Source: Rhopalosiphum padi (taxonomy: Eukaryota; Arthropoda; Insecta; Hemiptera; Aphididae). From it: DNA of 64,000 nt. The number at the start of each line of letters is the position of its first letter. Position 1 is the first letter of the stretch. The stretch covers positions 13,694,931-13,758,930 of the forward strand of contig NC_083599.1 of NCBI RefSeq assembly GCF_020882245.1, given 5' to 3'. A program made the position numbers and the translations under genes. A model generated the notes under the pieces. That model was not told the origin of the DNA, searched no databases, and was given only the letters and a program-made list of their open reading frames with translations. Shown in pieces: positions 14,879 through 29,500 of this stretch.

Positions 14879-14886
14879 CGCAACGC

Positions 14887-17800
14887 GGGTGTCATTGTAT
14901 ATAATTAAATAGTACTTTAATACTAACCTAGGATATATGTAAAATAAAATATTTTGAAGATCACAAAAGTGTTAATTAAATATGATTTTTAAGTTATTTT
15001 TAATCGTATACAAAATTATGTATGAAAAAACGCTTCTATTCAATTAAAAATTAACTGAATCGTGGGCATTACTAAACTAAATAAGTAGATATAGCGATCT
15101 GTTCATAAAATATTTATAATAGTATTATGTTGATACGTAAATACAGTTACTTATTACTACGATATACAATTTTGTCAACCGAAATTACTGGGTATTGTAA
15201 TTAATTTTATTTTTATTTTTAAAAGGCCTTTTCACACTCAAAAAACAAGCGTAAAAGATTAAATGTTAAAACAAAATAAAATTTAGTTAATTTAGTCAGA
15301 TTTTAATTTCTAAGAAAGATTTAAATTCAATAAAAATGAAATACTACCGATTGCGTAAATACAAAATATATATATTTTTTTTATATAAACGATAATAAAT
15401 TATTATTGTAAACTTTGCAATCAAGTATAATATAAAAAATAAACTAGAAATTAAACTAAGAAAGTTATTTTTAAATTTTATGAATATAATACATAATACT
15501 ATTTAATACATCATTATATTTTGTAGTTTTACATTTAAATGTATTTAAGTTTAATACGTTTTGTTCAAATATAAACTACTTCGTATTGGTTAATATTAAT
15601 TTGATAAAAATATATTTTTACTTTTTTTCTTTGTTTTGATTACATATTTAGTTTTATTTAAATTAAATTCGATTTTAGTGACCATGCAAAAAAATGTATA
15701 ACAAAATATTTTTATTTTGAAATAAAACCTCGTCAACGAAAACATTAATATACCATCTCTATTTTGTTTAGTACTTGTCTATACTGGTAAAATATATTAA
15801 AAATATTTTGCTTTTTACTGAATAATAATAATAAAAATATTTTCAAAATAATTTGAATCAAAACATTTTGATTAAAGTGCTGTAGGCTACTATTCGGTAT
15901 TATTACCATTTGTTATTCTAATAGTTTATAAAATATAATAATAATAAAATGATTGGAAAAATTATTTATTCGCGAAAGTGAAACGACAAAAGGTAATATC
16001 CATATTATTACTAAATATTGTCGATCATTTTTTTGCAGTCATAAACAAAAAAAAAAAAAAAAACCAATTATTTTTATAACGTGAAATAAATAACGATATT
16101 ACGGGTACTTGTTAAGTTTCGTAAAATAACGAAACGTGTACACCGCTGGAAGTTTCTTGGAATAATTGGATACAAGCGTGAACAAAAATAAAAAATAATA
16201 TTATACAAACACAATATAATGTTACAGTTTGACTTATTGTATTGTATAAATTATCAAAGGCAGGATGTTGTGAACTTAAGAACGTACACATAACTATTTG
16301 TTGTACAATAAAATGGAAACGAACAAACCCATTAACTAATGTCGTTTTCTTTTCTTTTTTTTCAGATAACAACGTTGACCGTTTTCAGACGATTTGCTTC
16401 GGAAGTCGTTTTCGCCACAACGTAAAATCGTCAAACAAAGGCGTGTTATTTCAGAGGACCAGAAACCTGATTCGACTTCAAATAATATGGTTTAATATTT
16501 TAAAAAAACCTCTGTTATTGCTTTAAGACACATTTCGTGCCGAATGACGACAATGATACACAATGATGAACGCTAATTACGTATAATAATTATTAACCTG
16601 TCTGCATGGAACGTCCATATAATAACCGACAATATTACAACAACTGTGCATTAGGATGACATTGTTATAATATTATAACATTAATATAGGTAGAATGATA
16701 AATGATTTTGTACTTTACAATTAGTAAAAAAATATTAAGGTCTATCCATGTTTGCTTCAAAGTCCCATCTTGTTTATATCGTTCCATTGCCCACTCCAAT
16801 GCACCCCGTGACACCACCAACTATACGCATAACGAACCTGTAAGGCCTCTAATTTCGATTGCCAATGCAAATCCTATACCTTAAACGATTTTTTTTATGG
16901 ATCTATAATTGTAAATAATTTCTTCATTATAAATTATTGTAATTGTATATTATATGTTATCTTAAATTATTGTGTATGTTATAAACTCTAAAGGGACCAG
17001 CTGATAAAATTAAAATTGAAATACTGATACTTTAAACTTTTTACATTTTTTCCCAACTTTTAAATCAACAAAACCAATTTTTTCCAATAAAATATAAATG
17101 AAAATGTTATCTTACATTATTATCTCTGTATAGAATTTTATATCGTATCTCATTTGATGTAATTATAAATTCTTCATCAAAGTATTTGAACTTTCGATTG
17201 GGTATAACTGTGTGTATTGTATAAGACACGCAGAAAAAATAGGTTTATTATTTATTATCATATGCGCTCCATTCTCCATTAGTATACTAATAATATTTCT
17301 GATGCATTTTTTACGATAAAATAGAAAATATTATATGATCTAAAAATAAAGATTATTCGAAAATTAATACTTAAATGTTTTTAGATAGTTTGAGAAATAA
17401 TTTAAAATTCGTATTTAATCATTCAAAAAGTATTCGAATACTTTTACTCTTTTTCACTAGGTACATTATTGAAAATATGCAATACTACAGTAGTATTGTT
17501 TAACTGCAATGCTCACCTCTGATTAATATTATTATTATAAAAACCATTAATGACTTGAATTTTTATTCGAACAAAATTTTTGTAAATACTAAGTACTAAC
17601 ATGATGTATACCGAAGTCTCGTTTTAGTTATTTATCATAGTTATAATTGTAATATACACATTACACGCGTAAATCATACGATGTGGTAAAATATTAAGTG
17701 CGCACCATGATAATCAATAGAGTTTTAATTATAGTTGTATACAATAACGCTAATGGTTTAATCAAATTGAATTTTGCACCTCAAACTTGATGACGACAGT

Positions 17801-20242
17801 CTATTTTCGATGAAAAAAAAATAAACTTATTTTTTGCTTAACCGAATCTTATAGTGTTATTTACTCATCGTATATAGTGTAATTCAGTCACGTTTTTCAA
17901 CGTTTACGCTTTCGTTTTTACTTATCTGTACTTTTGAATCTATTAATGTTACTTTCGAAAAATCAATAATGTCAATGTTTATAAAAATACTTGTTATAAA
18001 CCTATAAAAATTGTTTTCTTATATAATTTTATATTTTAAACAATGCGAGTGTATGCGAAGTATGACGTATTGGTTTTACAACTATGTGAAATGCTATTTT
18101 CTTTTTTTTAATTATAAAATTTTGTAGTAAAAAGAACAGTAAATTCTCAAGTTAAAAATTGAACTTTAAAACCATTTTTTCCTGATAATTTTCTCTAAGC
18201 GTAAATAAAGAGCACGCCTAATGTAAAAAGTGCGATGTGAGGAAAAATGTCAGTATGTAAGCCTAATTTGAAGCTTAATTCATATTTCTTATTCATTTTA
18301 ATATTTATACAATTCGAAATATATTGTTTTTGTTACAATATTTTTATGCTTTTCATGGACAAAATAACATTTTTTCAAATGCGGTTTCTCGCGTTGTTTC
18401 AAAGTTGTTTGAAAATTGTTCAAAAAAAAAATAATAAAAATAATAATAATGAATTAAACTTGATAGAAAATATCAAGTTAGCACAAGTTCTACTCATAGT
18501 CGAAAAATATATTAACTAAAGTGGTAATTTCTGTGTGATGGCCTTACTATTAGATGTATCAAATTATTAGATAGTAAAACAATAAGTATTTATTTATTAT
18601 TTATTTTTTTGTATGACTTCAAATATATATATAATTACTATCGACTAATATGTAATATGAATAATTAAAAAATATTTAATCATTACTAAACATGTTCTTA
18701 ACTCAAGAAATATGCACTAAAAACACGGTAAAATAATTTAAGTATGTACTTAATATTTTAATAAAATGTTTTCAATAGGTATACAAATATATAAACATGT
18801 TTAATATTTTATTAGTCGTGAAATTAACTTGTACACGAAATACTTTTATACCGGATATCCGCAAGGAAAACATCCTTGTATTATAATTAAGTATGTATCA
18901 AAAATATTAACAATTTTGTGGTAACAAAACATAATGATTTTGTGATTCCGTTAAATTTTAAACATAATTTGTAACAGAATAAGTCTAGTAACAATAATCG
19001 AAAATTAAACGACAGTCGTTTGGTTTTATAACTCTGAGTAAAACTGTAACCGAATATAATTTTTAAGATCATGGTTTGGATTACTTCTATTATATTACCT
19101 ACACAAAAGTACTTAACAAATGGCCAATGGGAAAAATACATTTTAAGGGTATATGAGTATATAGTATATTTTGTAAACACAGAATGAACTTAATTTCTTG
19201 TTACATCAATTTCGCATTAAACATACGAAAAAGAAAGAAATATATCGCCCTAAAACGTAATTAGCTTGACGTTTCTCTTGTCTTTCACATCGAAAATTAA
19301 TTTTTCACGTGTGTCCATGTCGAACAAATTCCGAGTAAAGGTGAACAAATTCAAACTAATCACATACTAAATATTTGTAAAATCAGTTTTGATTTTAATG
19401 AGCAGTAGAAACAGGCTTCAATAAAACACAATAATCTGAAATACTTGAAAAATGTTTTTCCGACTTCCGTTTAAGAGTAGTTACAATGCTAAACATTTGA
19501 TAATTAATTAATGTTAATGCATAGATTATACACAATAATAACTAAAGACATTTGTATGCATCTAAGATCACCAAAAACATATTTTTGAAGAAAAACTATT
19601 TCCTTGGTAATATTTTAAAGCTTTTTAAAATTTATCTTACACCAGCCTCCATAAAGATCAATGTTATATAATGCCTAATTTCAGTATTATAATTACAATA
19701 ATCTACAATATCATAATTTAAAAATATTATATAGTATATAGACAGATAAAAAAAGTTTGTTGTTGTAGTACACAGTTAATAAATAAATTAAATAATGACA
19801 GAATATTTTCTATTTTTTCGTTACTTGTTAGTTTAGATTTAGTTATTCATAATGGTAAATTATTACTAATAATATTATACTTTTAATTTCAATATACTCA
19901 AGTAGGTACTTAGTTTAATTTATATTTATTTTGGAATGATGTAAATGTAATAATAATTAATATAATTTAAGTGTAAAAATTATCATGTTATATAATTATT
20001 ATTATGGTATTGAATTTTAGTTGAATTAATAGTACAATTTGTAAATATTTTTAATTTTTTTATGTTGTATATTGATTTGTTATGTTTAGTTTTATATTAT
20101 GTGTATTTGTAATATTATTCACTTAGTAGGTACTTGCCTGAATAATACTCACATATAAGTTTCTTTAAATTAAGTTAAATATTTATAGAATATTTTAAGT
20201 TTAAATGTGCCTTCAATGTCATATTTTAATATTTATAATTAG
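14887..20242. other. AT-rich intergenic stretch without a supported gene
   Basis: Only short AT-driven open frames are present. A less AT-rich segment at 16,740-16,875 has short open frames on both strands but none with a recognisable domain or convincing splice borders. Confidence 0.5.
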
Positions 20243-20790
20243 GGCTGGAATTTATATGTAATAAAAAACCAAAAATATGTAAAATATATGTAATTAAAAT
20301 GGACAAAATATATAGTATAAAATAAAAGATATGTAATAAGAAAAATTTAAAATTATGTTAACGTCTAAAATGAAAATGAAATTCTAAATAGTTTTTGAAT
20401 AATATACAATTAATTGTTTTTAATTTCTAATCAATTTAATTTAAAAAATATAAAAATAAAGATATTTTCATAACCACGCGAACACCAGTACTGACACTAT
20501 TGAAAATTCGTAAATATATTTTGTCTAATAATTTTTGAATATAAAGTATAATCTAATATCATGAATGTATAGTTATCGAACAGAAACAAATAAGATAAAC
20601 TATAAACAAGTTATTAATATTTAACTAATACTTTCATATACTTATTTCCTATATGCATTGTACACTACACTTACAATTTTTACGAGTACTATTATCGAAG
20701 TATAAATGTATAATACTACTAAATCACCAAAATTTTCAAAATTTACGAAATATGTAAAAACATGTAAAATAAAATATGTTTTATTTTATT
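20243..20790. repeat. Dispersed repeat rich in AATATGTAA, copy 1
   Basis: It begins near TTTATATGTAATAAAAAACC and ends near AAATATGTAAAAACATG followed by TAAAATAAAATATG. The block at 48,066-48,665 begins TTTATATGTAATAAAAATAC and ends AAATATGTAAAAATATG followed by TAAAATAAAATATT; both contain AACGTCTAAAAT inside. I infer two decayed copies of one element of roughly 550-600 bp. The class is unknown and no coding capacity is visible. Confidence 0.5.
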
Positions 20791-23700
20791 ACAAATCACG
20801 TGAAATGAATTTGTCATTTGCAATACTTAATAATTTATCATGTTTTAGTAAAAATATGTATTTACATACAAATTCCAGACCTATTTATAATTATTCAGTA
20901 AGTTTAACACCCAAATAGGCTATATTTATCGTAGTAAATTTTACTATTATTTCATTTTTAGCTTTGGTTATATAATTTAATTTATGTAAAGTATACATTG
21001 TAAATGTTATAAAAAGTGCAAAAAATAAGGATTTCTAAGTATACCTAACTTTGTAATATTAATTTTAATTATTCTTGATATTTAATTTAACCGACTTAAG
21101 AAATTTTAGATCAATAATCTGTTGTACTTATATGTTCTGATTACAGATTTAATTAGTTAGGTAATGATGTTTTTTATCGATATTAGGTATTGTCTTAATG
21201 CCTTATGCGTATAAGATTTAACCTTATTTTTTATTCTAGTAGTATCTTATAGTAGTTAACAAACAAATTAATTAAAATAGTTAATATTAGCTATATATTT
21301 TAAGTAAAACGTTTTTTAGTAATTTAATAAAATACAAGTACATAAATACCCAGCCAAATACATTATTCTAATTAATTCCTGATTTTGTATAGCTATGATA
21401 ATTATTAAAACGTTATAATGGATATAGATACTTTGTTTATAGAAGAAAAAAGAAAATATTTTTTTAAATTTATTAGAATATTTATGTAGATATTATAATT
21501 AAATATTATTTTAAAGTTCGACAAATTTCGAAATATAAGTATTATATTTATAAAATTGTTGTATTAGATTTGTATTACTTTTATAAATGCATACAACTGA
21601 TTTTAGATTCATAATAGTTAAATTTTTTTTTTTTTAAGTATAATACAAAAAAAAAACATAAATTTGAGTATTTTTGATATTGTTTTAAGTGTTATAACTT
21701 TATAAGAATTAAATAGTATATCCACGATAAAGCATGTATTAGATTTTTAAGCTTTTTGACCTTATGAACCTAAATCGAAATAAAACTATGAAAAATTTAA
21801 AAATTTAAATGTCCATAAATACCTACTAACTCTAATGAGCTCAGAAGGAGCGAAAACAATTTTATAAATCTATCACGTGCTAAATAATAACATAATATTT
21901 AGTAAAAATTTCAATTATCTATGGTTATTCGTTCTTGAAAAAAAATCTTTTTTGTAAAAAACTGGTATTGTGGGAGATATTCTTGTTTTCCATAATTTTT
22001 TTTTTTGTTCTTCCTGATAATTTTAAAAAAAATCTTGTTATTTTGAACTATCTAAAGTAATAAGTAGGTATATCTAATGATAGTTTTTCACTAGAAAACA
22101 TTTTTATGCATTATGGCCACACATAAAATCTAAAATGAAAAACTTTTTTTTTTATTATTTATTTGAAGAAATCTACAATCTATACATGTTCTTAGTAGAA
22201 TAAGAAGGTTTGATAAGTGACAAGTAAGAATGATATGAATAATGAGATTAGGGAAGATACCCAGTGGTAACACCCTATAAAATGAAAAACTAATGGAATA
22301 AATTGAAGAGTTTTCTAAAAGTAACTGTCATATAGTAGAACTTAATAAATAATTATCACGGTACTGAATGTCTGTCTGTCTTGGTGATCCAATTTGTGGC
22401 TCTCGAAGCCTTTTTTTTGGGACCAAAAATTCATAAAATTACAAAACTTTACTCATGAAATGTTGTCATTATTTGGTAGTACGTATACCTGTAAATCGGT
22501 ATTTTTTACTATACATTTAATAAAGTCTAAATCATGAAACCGTATTTACGATTTGTCTAAAAATCGAGTTTTAGATTAACCACCACAAAGTGTTCAATTG
22601 ATATTGAAAAATAAGCTTCTGAAAAACAATGTCAATCATCAAATTAATTATCTAAAGTATAAATATAAATAAACTGATCACCATATTATATGTAAATATT
22701 ATATTATATAATGTAATCAAGAAGTTCCATCGCTGGATGGATTCTTCGCTCAAGTCATCAGTCCCTTTTATTTTATTTTATTTTTATTATATTCCTATCT
22801 TATCAACACTTATACTCATTGTAAAAAAATAATATATTTACAGATTGTATAATAAAACAAATTAAAAACAAAAAAAAAATATAATGTAATAGTTTGTGCG
22901 TTATAATATAATATGTTTGTAATAAAATAAAATATAAATAATATCTTTATTTTTAGCGGCTCCAATGATTTTATGAAATTTTAAATTGGTCCACCAACTA
23001 CAAAAGCATGGACCACATTGCACAAAATAACCAATATTTGTGTGTATAATTGTAGCTATAAATTCTAATATCACATTATTAATACCTAAACTCTGAAATT
23101 TTATGTCACAATAGCAAAGCCTCATTGTACTTGTATTTTTTAATTTTATATTGGAAATATAATTAAAATAATAGTTAGTAATTTAATAAGTTCCAAATTC
23201 TTATAGTTTTAATATTATATTTAACAAATTGTGTGTTATATAATTGTATTATTATTATTGTATCAAATTATTCTATATTTATATAACTAGAGGTTTTGGA
23301 TTTTGGCACATACTTACACCACTCAACAACCTCCATATTTATCTTATAAAATGTTATTTATATCAGTTCTAAATCACATTATTTTTACATCAGTTTTTTT
23401 TAGGAAGTAAGTCACTGTAATGTATGTATTCAATTTGGATTCAATCATTGCATAAAAAAAAGGTTCTCAGTGAAAAAAATCTGTCAATCTATAATACTTT
23501 GTAACATATATTACTTATTTTATGATAAATGTGTGTATATATATATTAATTAATATTAATATTATGTATTCGTACATAATACAGCTAGTTCACTTTCAGT
23601 AAATTAGTGCAAATTTGAAATTAAAATATTTGTAAAAAAAGCTTTGTATATATATTATATATAATATGTTTTAGACGTTTTGGTTATAGTATTAATTACT

Positions 23701-26115
23701 TATGAGAAACCTTGTATTGTATTTTCAACCCTAAGCTATAGAAATCGAGTTTTAAAATATTTTAAGTACAAAAATATTCAAAAAATTGTATGACTTTATC
23801 TATATATTTTCAAAATTGTTTTTTTGAACATAAATATTTAGTTTCGTCAAAATTTAAACTTCACTTGCTCATAAAAAAATATTTCTGAAGTAAAGCTCAT
23901 ATTTTTCTTAATTTAAATCATAAAATGTATAAAAAAGCTCTTGTATTGTTGTATTAAATCTAACTTTAGGTATGAATTTTAGTATTTTTAAGAATAATAT
24001 GAATTTTCAACTATAAAATAATTAGAATATTACCGCCATTTTTTTTCACAAATTATTTTATCAATAATTATAGAAAAAAAAAATGAATAAGTTGTTATAA
24101 CTCTTCTGTACCTTATTGTATTTAGGTGTTTAGTTAATGTACCTATTAAATTTGAATTAAATATCGTTATGTACGAATAACTGGTCTGGGCGGAGACGGT
24201 CTACGAGCCTAAGTCATTTTCTAATCGTTTATTTCCTCGAAGTTTTATTTGAATTCTATTTTTATGGTATATTATAAATAATACCCACAATGCTTTGTGT
24301 TATCGAGTATCACCTTACTATCAAAATTAATGATTTCGTATTTGAATCTACCTTTAATTTATAAATTAATGATCAAATTTTAGGTTATTTACACACAATG
24401 ATATGTCATTAACTTACCTGATACTAAGTTTTTACGATTATTTATAAATTATCATTTTACTTTTATAATATTTTTAGTCAAATTTTTCACAATATATTTT
24501 TGATGAATAGGATATTATACTTTATTCTTCAAATGTTCAACCAAAGACTTTTTAAGAGAATATAATTTCCTTATTAAGTTGTCATTTAAGTAACGATATA
24601 TTATACCTTATAAAATTTTTTAATTTCGAGATCCAGGATTTTAGGAATTTTGAAGTAGGTTAATATATAATTATATAGTGTATAAAAACAATAATAAATT
24701 GAATATATTATGTGCGTTTATTTTAAATTTCGTGCTCTCAGAATAATGTTAGTAATTATGATTATTATAGCAACACTAATAATACTACATACTACATAGT
24801 TTTTTCAAAAAGTATTTAAAAAATGTAGATATACATTGATATTTTTAGAATAAAACAATATTTGTTTATAAATAAATGTGTATTAATTGTATAACATGAA
24901 ATCAGAAAACAGTTCAAACAGTGTAGGTATGTCATAGCATACCTATTATAATATATAATATTATATTTTAAGATAACAATACTTTTTTAATAAACACTAT
25001 GTATTTTTAACAGATTACTTTTTGAATTAAACTGTAAAGAAATAACTGTTAAACTATTAATAATAATAACAATATTATAACAGTTCAAAGGAAAATTACA
25101 ATAAAGAATTAGGCTACAGCCGGTACATTTGGGTGCGCGTTTGAATATAATAGATTTGTGTAAATTTATAATGATTACAATGAATTAAATAAATTTAAAA
25201 TATTGAACAATAAATAATAAATATAATTGAAACAGTATTGACATTATTTATGCAATATATATTTTTTTTTTTAAGCAACAATTCTTTGACTTATTAAACT
25301 ATACTTTATAAATATGATAATAAGTATATATTGAATATTAAATTAGACTATATAGATAATTAATTAATGAAACTACAAGTTTATATATTTTGTAACATAT
25401 TAATTTATATGTCTTTCTAATTTCTATGTTGAATATTTTTTTTTTTTTTTATCTTTGATCTACATCTATAGTCACGAATGACTAATTTATTATTATACAA
25501 CATGTTACGTGACGTTTGCTTAAATTATCAAGTGGTCCACCTATTCCAAAACCAGCATATTATTTGACTTTAAATAGTTAAAAGCCTCTTAACTTTCACA
25601 TCGCAAAAGACGTGATTTCATTCATCAAAACATGTTATTAAAAGTGATAATATCTTACGTTTTATATATTATTATTATATTAAGTATACCTAAAAAATGT
25701 ACTCGTATATAAGTGAATTATTTTTAATTATCTATATAATTTTATAGTGACTACGATAAATTGAATAACCATATGTTTAAAATGTTATTTAGCCTACAAA
25801 ATAACAATAACTTATGTTTACAGTGTTATTCAAATACTTAAATTAAACCTTAATATAAGTCGTAAATCTAAAACAAAATTATCATATTTTTTAAGATAAT
25901 TATACATTAATATAATATTATTCAAATAATTTAAACATTATATTATTATCGTTGTACATCATCGACAGAGTTTTGAGTACCTTTGCGATATTATCAAGTT
26001 GTTAGTTGATTAATGACCCCAAACTTAGTCGTATTGAAATACATCGATAAATAATTTAATGCCCAAATGTTTAAAATATGTGTACGATCGAATTTTGAAT
26101 GTTTTATGAATATTC
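20791..26115. other. AT-rich intergenic stretch without a supported gene
   Basis: No coding block is supported. Short AT-rich ORFs occur at chance frequency. A fragment of a dispersed repeat at 24,183-24,260 is listed separately. Confidence 0.5.
24183..24260 (+). repeat. Possible fragment of a GCGGAGACGG dispersed repeat
   Basis: The local sequence GGTCTGGGCGGAGACGGTC followed by TACGAGCCTAAG stands out as GC-rich. It resembles the junction next to AACGATTC in a repeat family that I recognise from aphid DNA. Without a search this is a weak call. Confidence 0.3.
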
Positions 26116-26378
26116 TATACTTAAATCTAAACTTTTATGATTAAAAACTACACTTATACTTAAATCTAAACTTTTATGATTAAAAACTACACTTATACTA
26201 ATTTCTTAATTATTATGATTATAAACTACACTTATACTAGTATCTTAATTGTTATGATTATAAACTACACTTATACTAGTATCTTAATTGTTATGATTAT
26301 AAACTACACTTAAACTATTATCTTAATTATTATGATTAGTGATTACAAACTAAACTTATATCTTAATTTTTATGATTA
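26116..26378 (+). repeat. Tandem repeat, 39-bp unit, about 6.5 copies
   Basis: The marker AAACTACAC begins at 26,145, 26,184, 26,223, 26,262 and 26,301, exactly 39 bases apart. A diverged AAACTAAAC follows at 26,347 after a 7-bp insertion. Each unit carries a CTTAATT...TATGATTA segment. The two central units (from 26,223 and 26,262) are nearly identical, whereas the first two carry a variant (CTTAAATCTAAACTTTTATG), so the array has at least two unit types. Confidence 0.9.
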
Positions 26379-26538
26379 AATAAAATACGATATAATATCT
26401 ATTAATTATAAAGTAAAATTAAGTACGATATTTACATTATTATGTGTCAGGTGATTTATTTTGAAGTATTTTTTTAGATGTTGTTTACGTTTTGTTGTTG
26501 AGCGTGGCATGACAAATGTGAATCACCCAAACATAATA

Positions 26539-26596
26539 GAGAACCATTTAGCATTACCCGGGGGACACCACGTGGAGGCGGTTCTCGTTGTCCCCC
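26539..26596 (+). other. Two interleaved GC-rich inverted repeats with an E-box
   Basis: GAGAACC at 26,539-26,545 pairs with GGTTCTC at 26,580-26,586. GGGGGACA at 26,560-26,567 pairs with TGTCCCCC at 26,589-26,596. The pairs cross, as in an H-type pseudoknot, or they are two mutually exclusive hairpins. Between them is CCACGTGG, which contains the canonical E-box CACGTG. The block is strongly GC-rich against its surroundings. Its function is unknown; it could be an RNA structure, a regulatory site or a relic of a transposon end. Confidence 0.5.
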
Positions 26597-29500
26597 AAAA
26601 ATATTTTACCCTAATAACCAAGACGAGTGCGCAACAGTAACGATGATAGTATTTGTTCTAATTTCCTATATTCCGCCGAAAATTCGTGACAAATATTGAA
26701 ATTAAATGACTAGGCAATAGATGAGACGAAAAGTTTGTTTTTTTTCTTTTTACAGATTTGTGTCTGACAATCAAAAGTATTATTATGTCTGAATCACGTT
26801 TGAATTTATAATGTATTTTATTAAAGATTTTAAAAATGTACGATATTGAGATAAAAATAATCCACTGTCTATAGGAAATAAGGTTCAACTCTTCACGTTA
26901 ATATTATCTAATGGGAAAATTAGCATTTGTACTGTAAACGCAACACAAAATAAACACAAATAATACGAAATAAACTTAAAATAGCTCGATTTTTGTTACT
27001 GTTGCGATCGCACTATATTAAATATTATTATTATAATAATTTATACATGAACACATTACAGTACAAACGTTTTGAATATTGATTATTTTTCGATTTATGT
27101 AAGTAGCAAAATTGTTTTGAATGAAATGAATTACCTAATGTCATTAAAAATGTATTTAATTATATTTGTTTTTTATTTTCAAAGAGAAAGTTATAAAACA
27201 ATAATTATTAACTATTCGATGATAATGTAATATTAATTATTACAATAATAAATATTGCATCATTACAATTTGTAAGTGATAATATGATAGTACTAAGCTC
27301 CTACACGGATATGTATCACTTTTGCCTATACGAGACGCCGTGCTAAATTTATAAATGCAATACGCAACCGAAGTGTTACAACTTAAACGCTACGTCGATT
27401 GACTAATTTTACAATTTATGACATGCAAATTCGGTACAGCGAACTTCAAATCTCCACCAAAGCATAATAAGCAATAAAGTGGTCAATAGTCGATCACTAC
27501 TAACAGTTCCTGTATTCTAATGAGGAGTTTTTTTTTTTATTTTTATTTTGTATCTGATAATGTTATAGTATTATAGGAATGTTTTTCTTTGAGTTGAAAT
27601 ATTTTTTATCATAATAATGTAAACTGCGTAGAAAAATTTTACTTTAGTTCTTAAAAAATAGCTAACTGCGTGTACTTAACAACTTTATGTCTTAAATTAG
27701 TTGAAACATTCATATTTTATGATATATCCGCGCGTTAACGTAGGACAGTAGATATACTAGCTAGTAGCTGTGCTATTCCTAACTGTATGTTGTGTACACA
27801 TTGTTGCGAATTTGCATGTGACTCTGAGAATGGTCTTAAATCTCTATCGCATAACACAAACATCAAACATATAACAACTCGAGCTATTTATTCGCGTTGA
27901 TCTAGATAATATGAAAAATAAATAATTTAGTATATCAAGAGAGCTATGTGTTGATGATATTTATTAACGGGGTCGAAAGCAGCGCAAATTTTTCATGGGG
28001 TACTCGAGAATAGCCGGTTTTATATTGCACGTGATCGCGTGCTGTAGTTGTGTGAGTACTATCAACTAAACGATAATAATGTGAGAGTGTATCTCCAGCA
28101 CAGCTACATATCCGACAAATGTTATTGCATTCGATAAAATAAAATCTATTTTTTCTTTACGAGAAAATAAATTTAAACAATTTGGTCCTAAACTCTTGAC
28201 AAAATTACGCGTACCTAACATAATCGGATTTGAATTATCTAAATATTTTTGAAATCGTCATTTTTTTATTCCCAAGTTGTTGTGAGAATTGATTTTTGAA
28301 TAACCGTTTTATTTTCCTTAAAAAATACACATTGTCATAAATACTCAAAATCTGAAAATCTAAAAAAAAGTTTTCAACACAATTTGAACTGAAATATCTA
28401 ATCGATTTCCTAGAGGATGATAAACTCAAATCTGTTTTTTTTTTTTTTACAAAATTTAAATCCGAATATTCTACGAGTAAATAGGCGTTATTATTCCATA
28501 TGTTTAGGTCTAAAATATCACAATTAAATACGCAATTTTGACAATTTAATTGATTCACAATTTATAGTTGATGAGTGCGAATATCGTTTTTTACTAATAT
28601 ATACCGTATTAATATCAGTCTTATAGAGATTTATTTATTTTTTTATCAGTATTCAATTATCAGTGAAACATTTAAATATACGTATAAATAAGTGATTAAA
28701 GTGGTTCAACATTTTTAGTTTGAAATAATTAATTTTGTATTCACGTGTTTAACTTAGTTTTGTGTATTTTTATAAATTTTATATTTTTCTATATAAATTG
28801 TATATCAATTATATTATTGAATATTACATATATTTATTTTATATATTTTAACTAAAAATTCTATAATTTAACTATAATTTAGATTCATGCAAAGAAAAAT
28901 GTTTCATTTCAATAATATCTTATATAATATATTTTTACGTTATTATACTAACTCACTAATTAGCATTATAATGAAAAAAAAGTTTCATATCCGAATCAGA
29001 TAAATCAGAACAATATCATTCAGTTTTTAGACAAGTGAAAGAGTGGAAAGTTAACATAATAATAATGTTACAACAATGGTATTTAATTTATTGTTTTCCT
29101 CTATCCATCAACAGAACACTATTGCATCATTTTTTTCTTGAATTAATTTATCACGATATATTCGAGCCCCTATTTTTATGTTTAAAATTATATGTTTTAT
29201 TATAAACTCTGACGTTTTAATTTAACAACAAATTGGTTAACATTAATTGTATCGCTACGACTACTAAACTCACGTCTATACGTACTCAGCAACAACCGCG
29301 CCTTTTAAAAACAATATAATATACCTAACCTAACTACCCAATCTACATGAAGATTAAAAATAAATATAAATATTTTAATATTATCCTTAAAAAATAATTT
29401 TTTTTGTGTAAGTCTAATTATACGTTTATTATATAATACCATTAAGATTATATAATATATAATATTGGTACCTTTCAATTTATAATAAACGTTGAATACT

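Noticed and set aside
16702..16884. Less AT-rich block with 60-codon ORF
   Set aside because: Both strands give short frames, none with a recognised domain or consistent splice borders.
28235..28558. 107-codon minus-strand ORF
   Set aside because: AT-driven asparagine, phenylalanine and lysine composition with a poly-T-derived lysine block; no family recognised.
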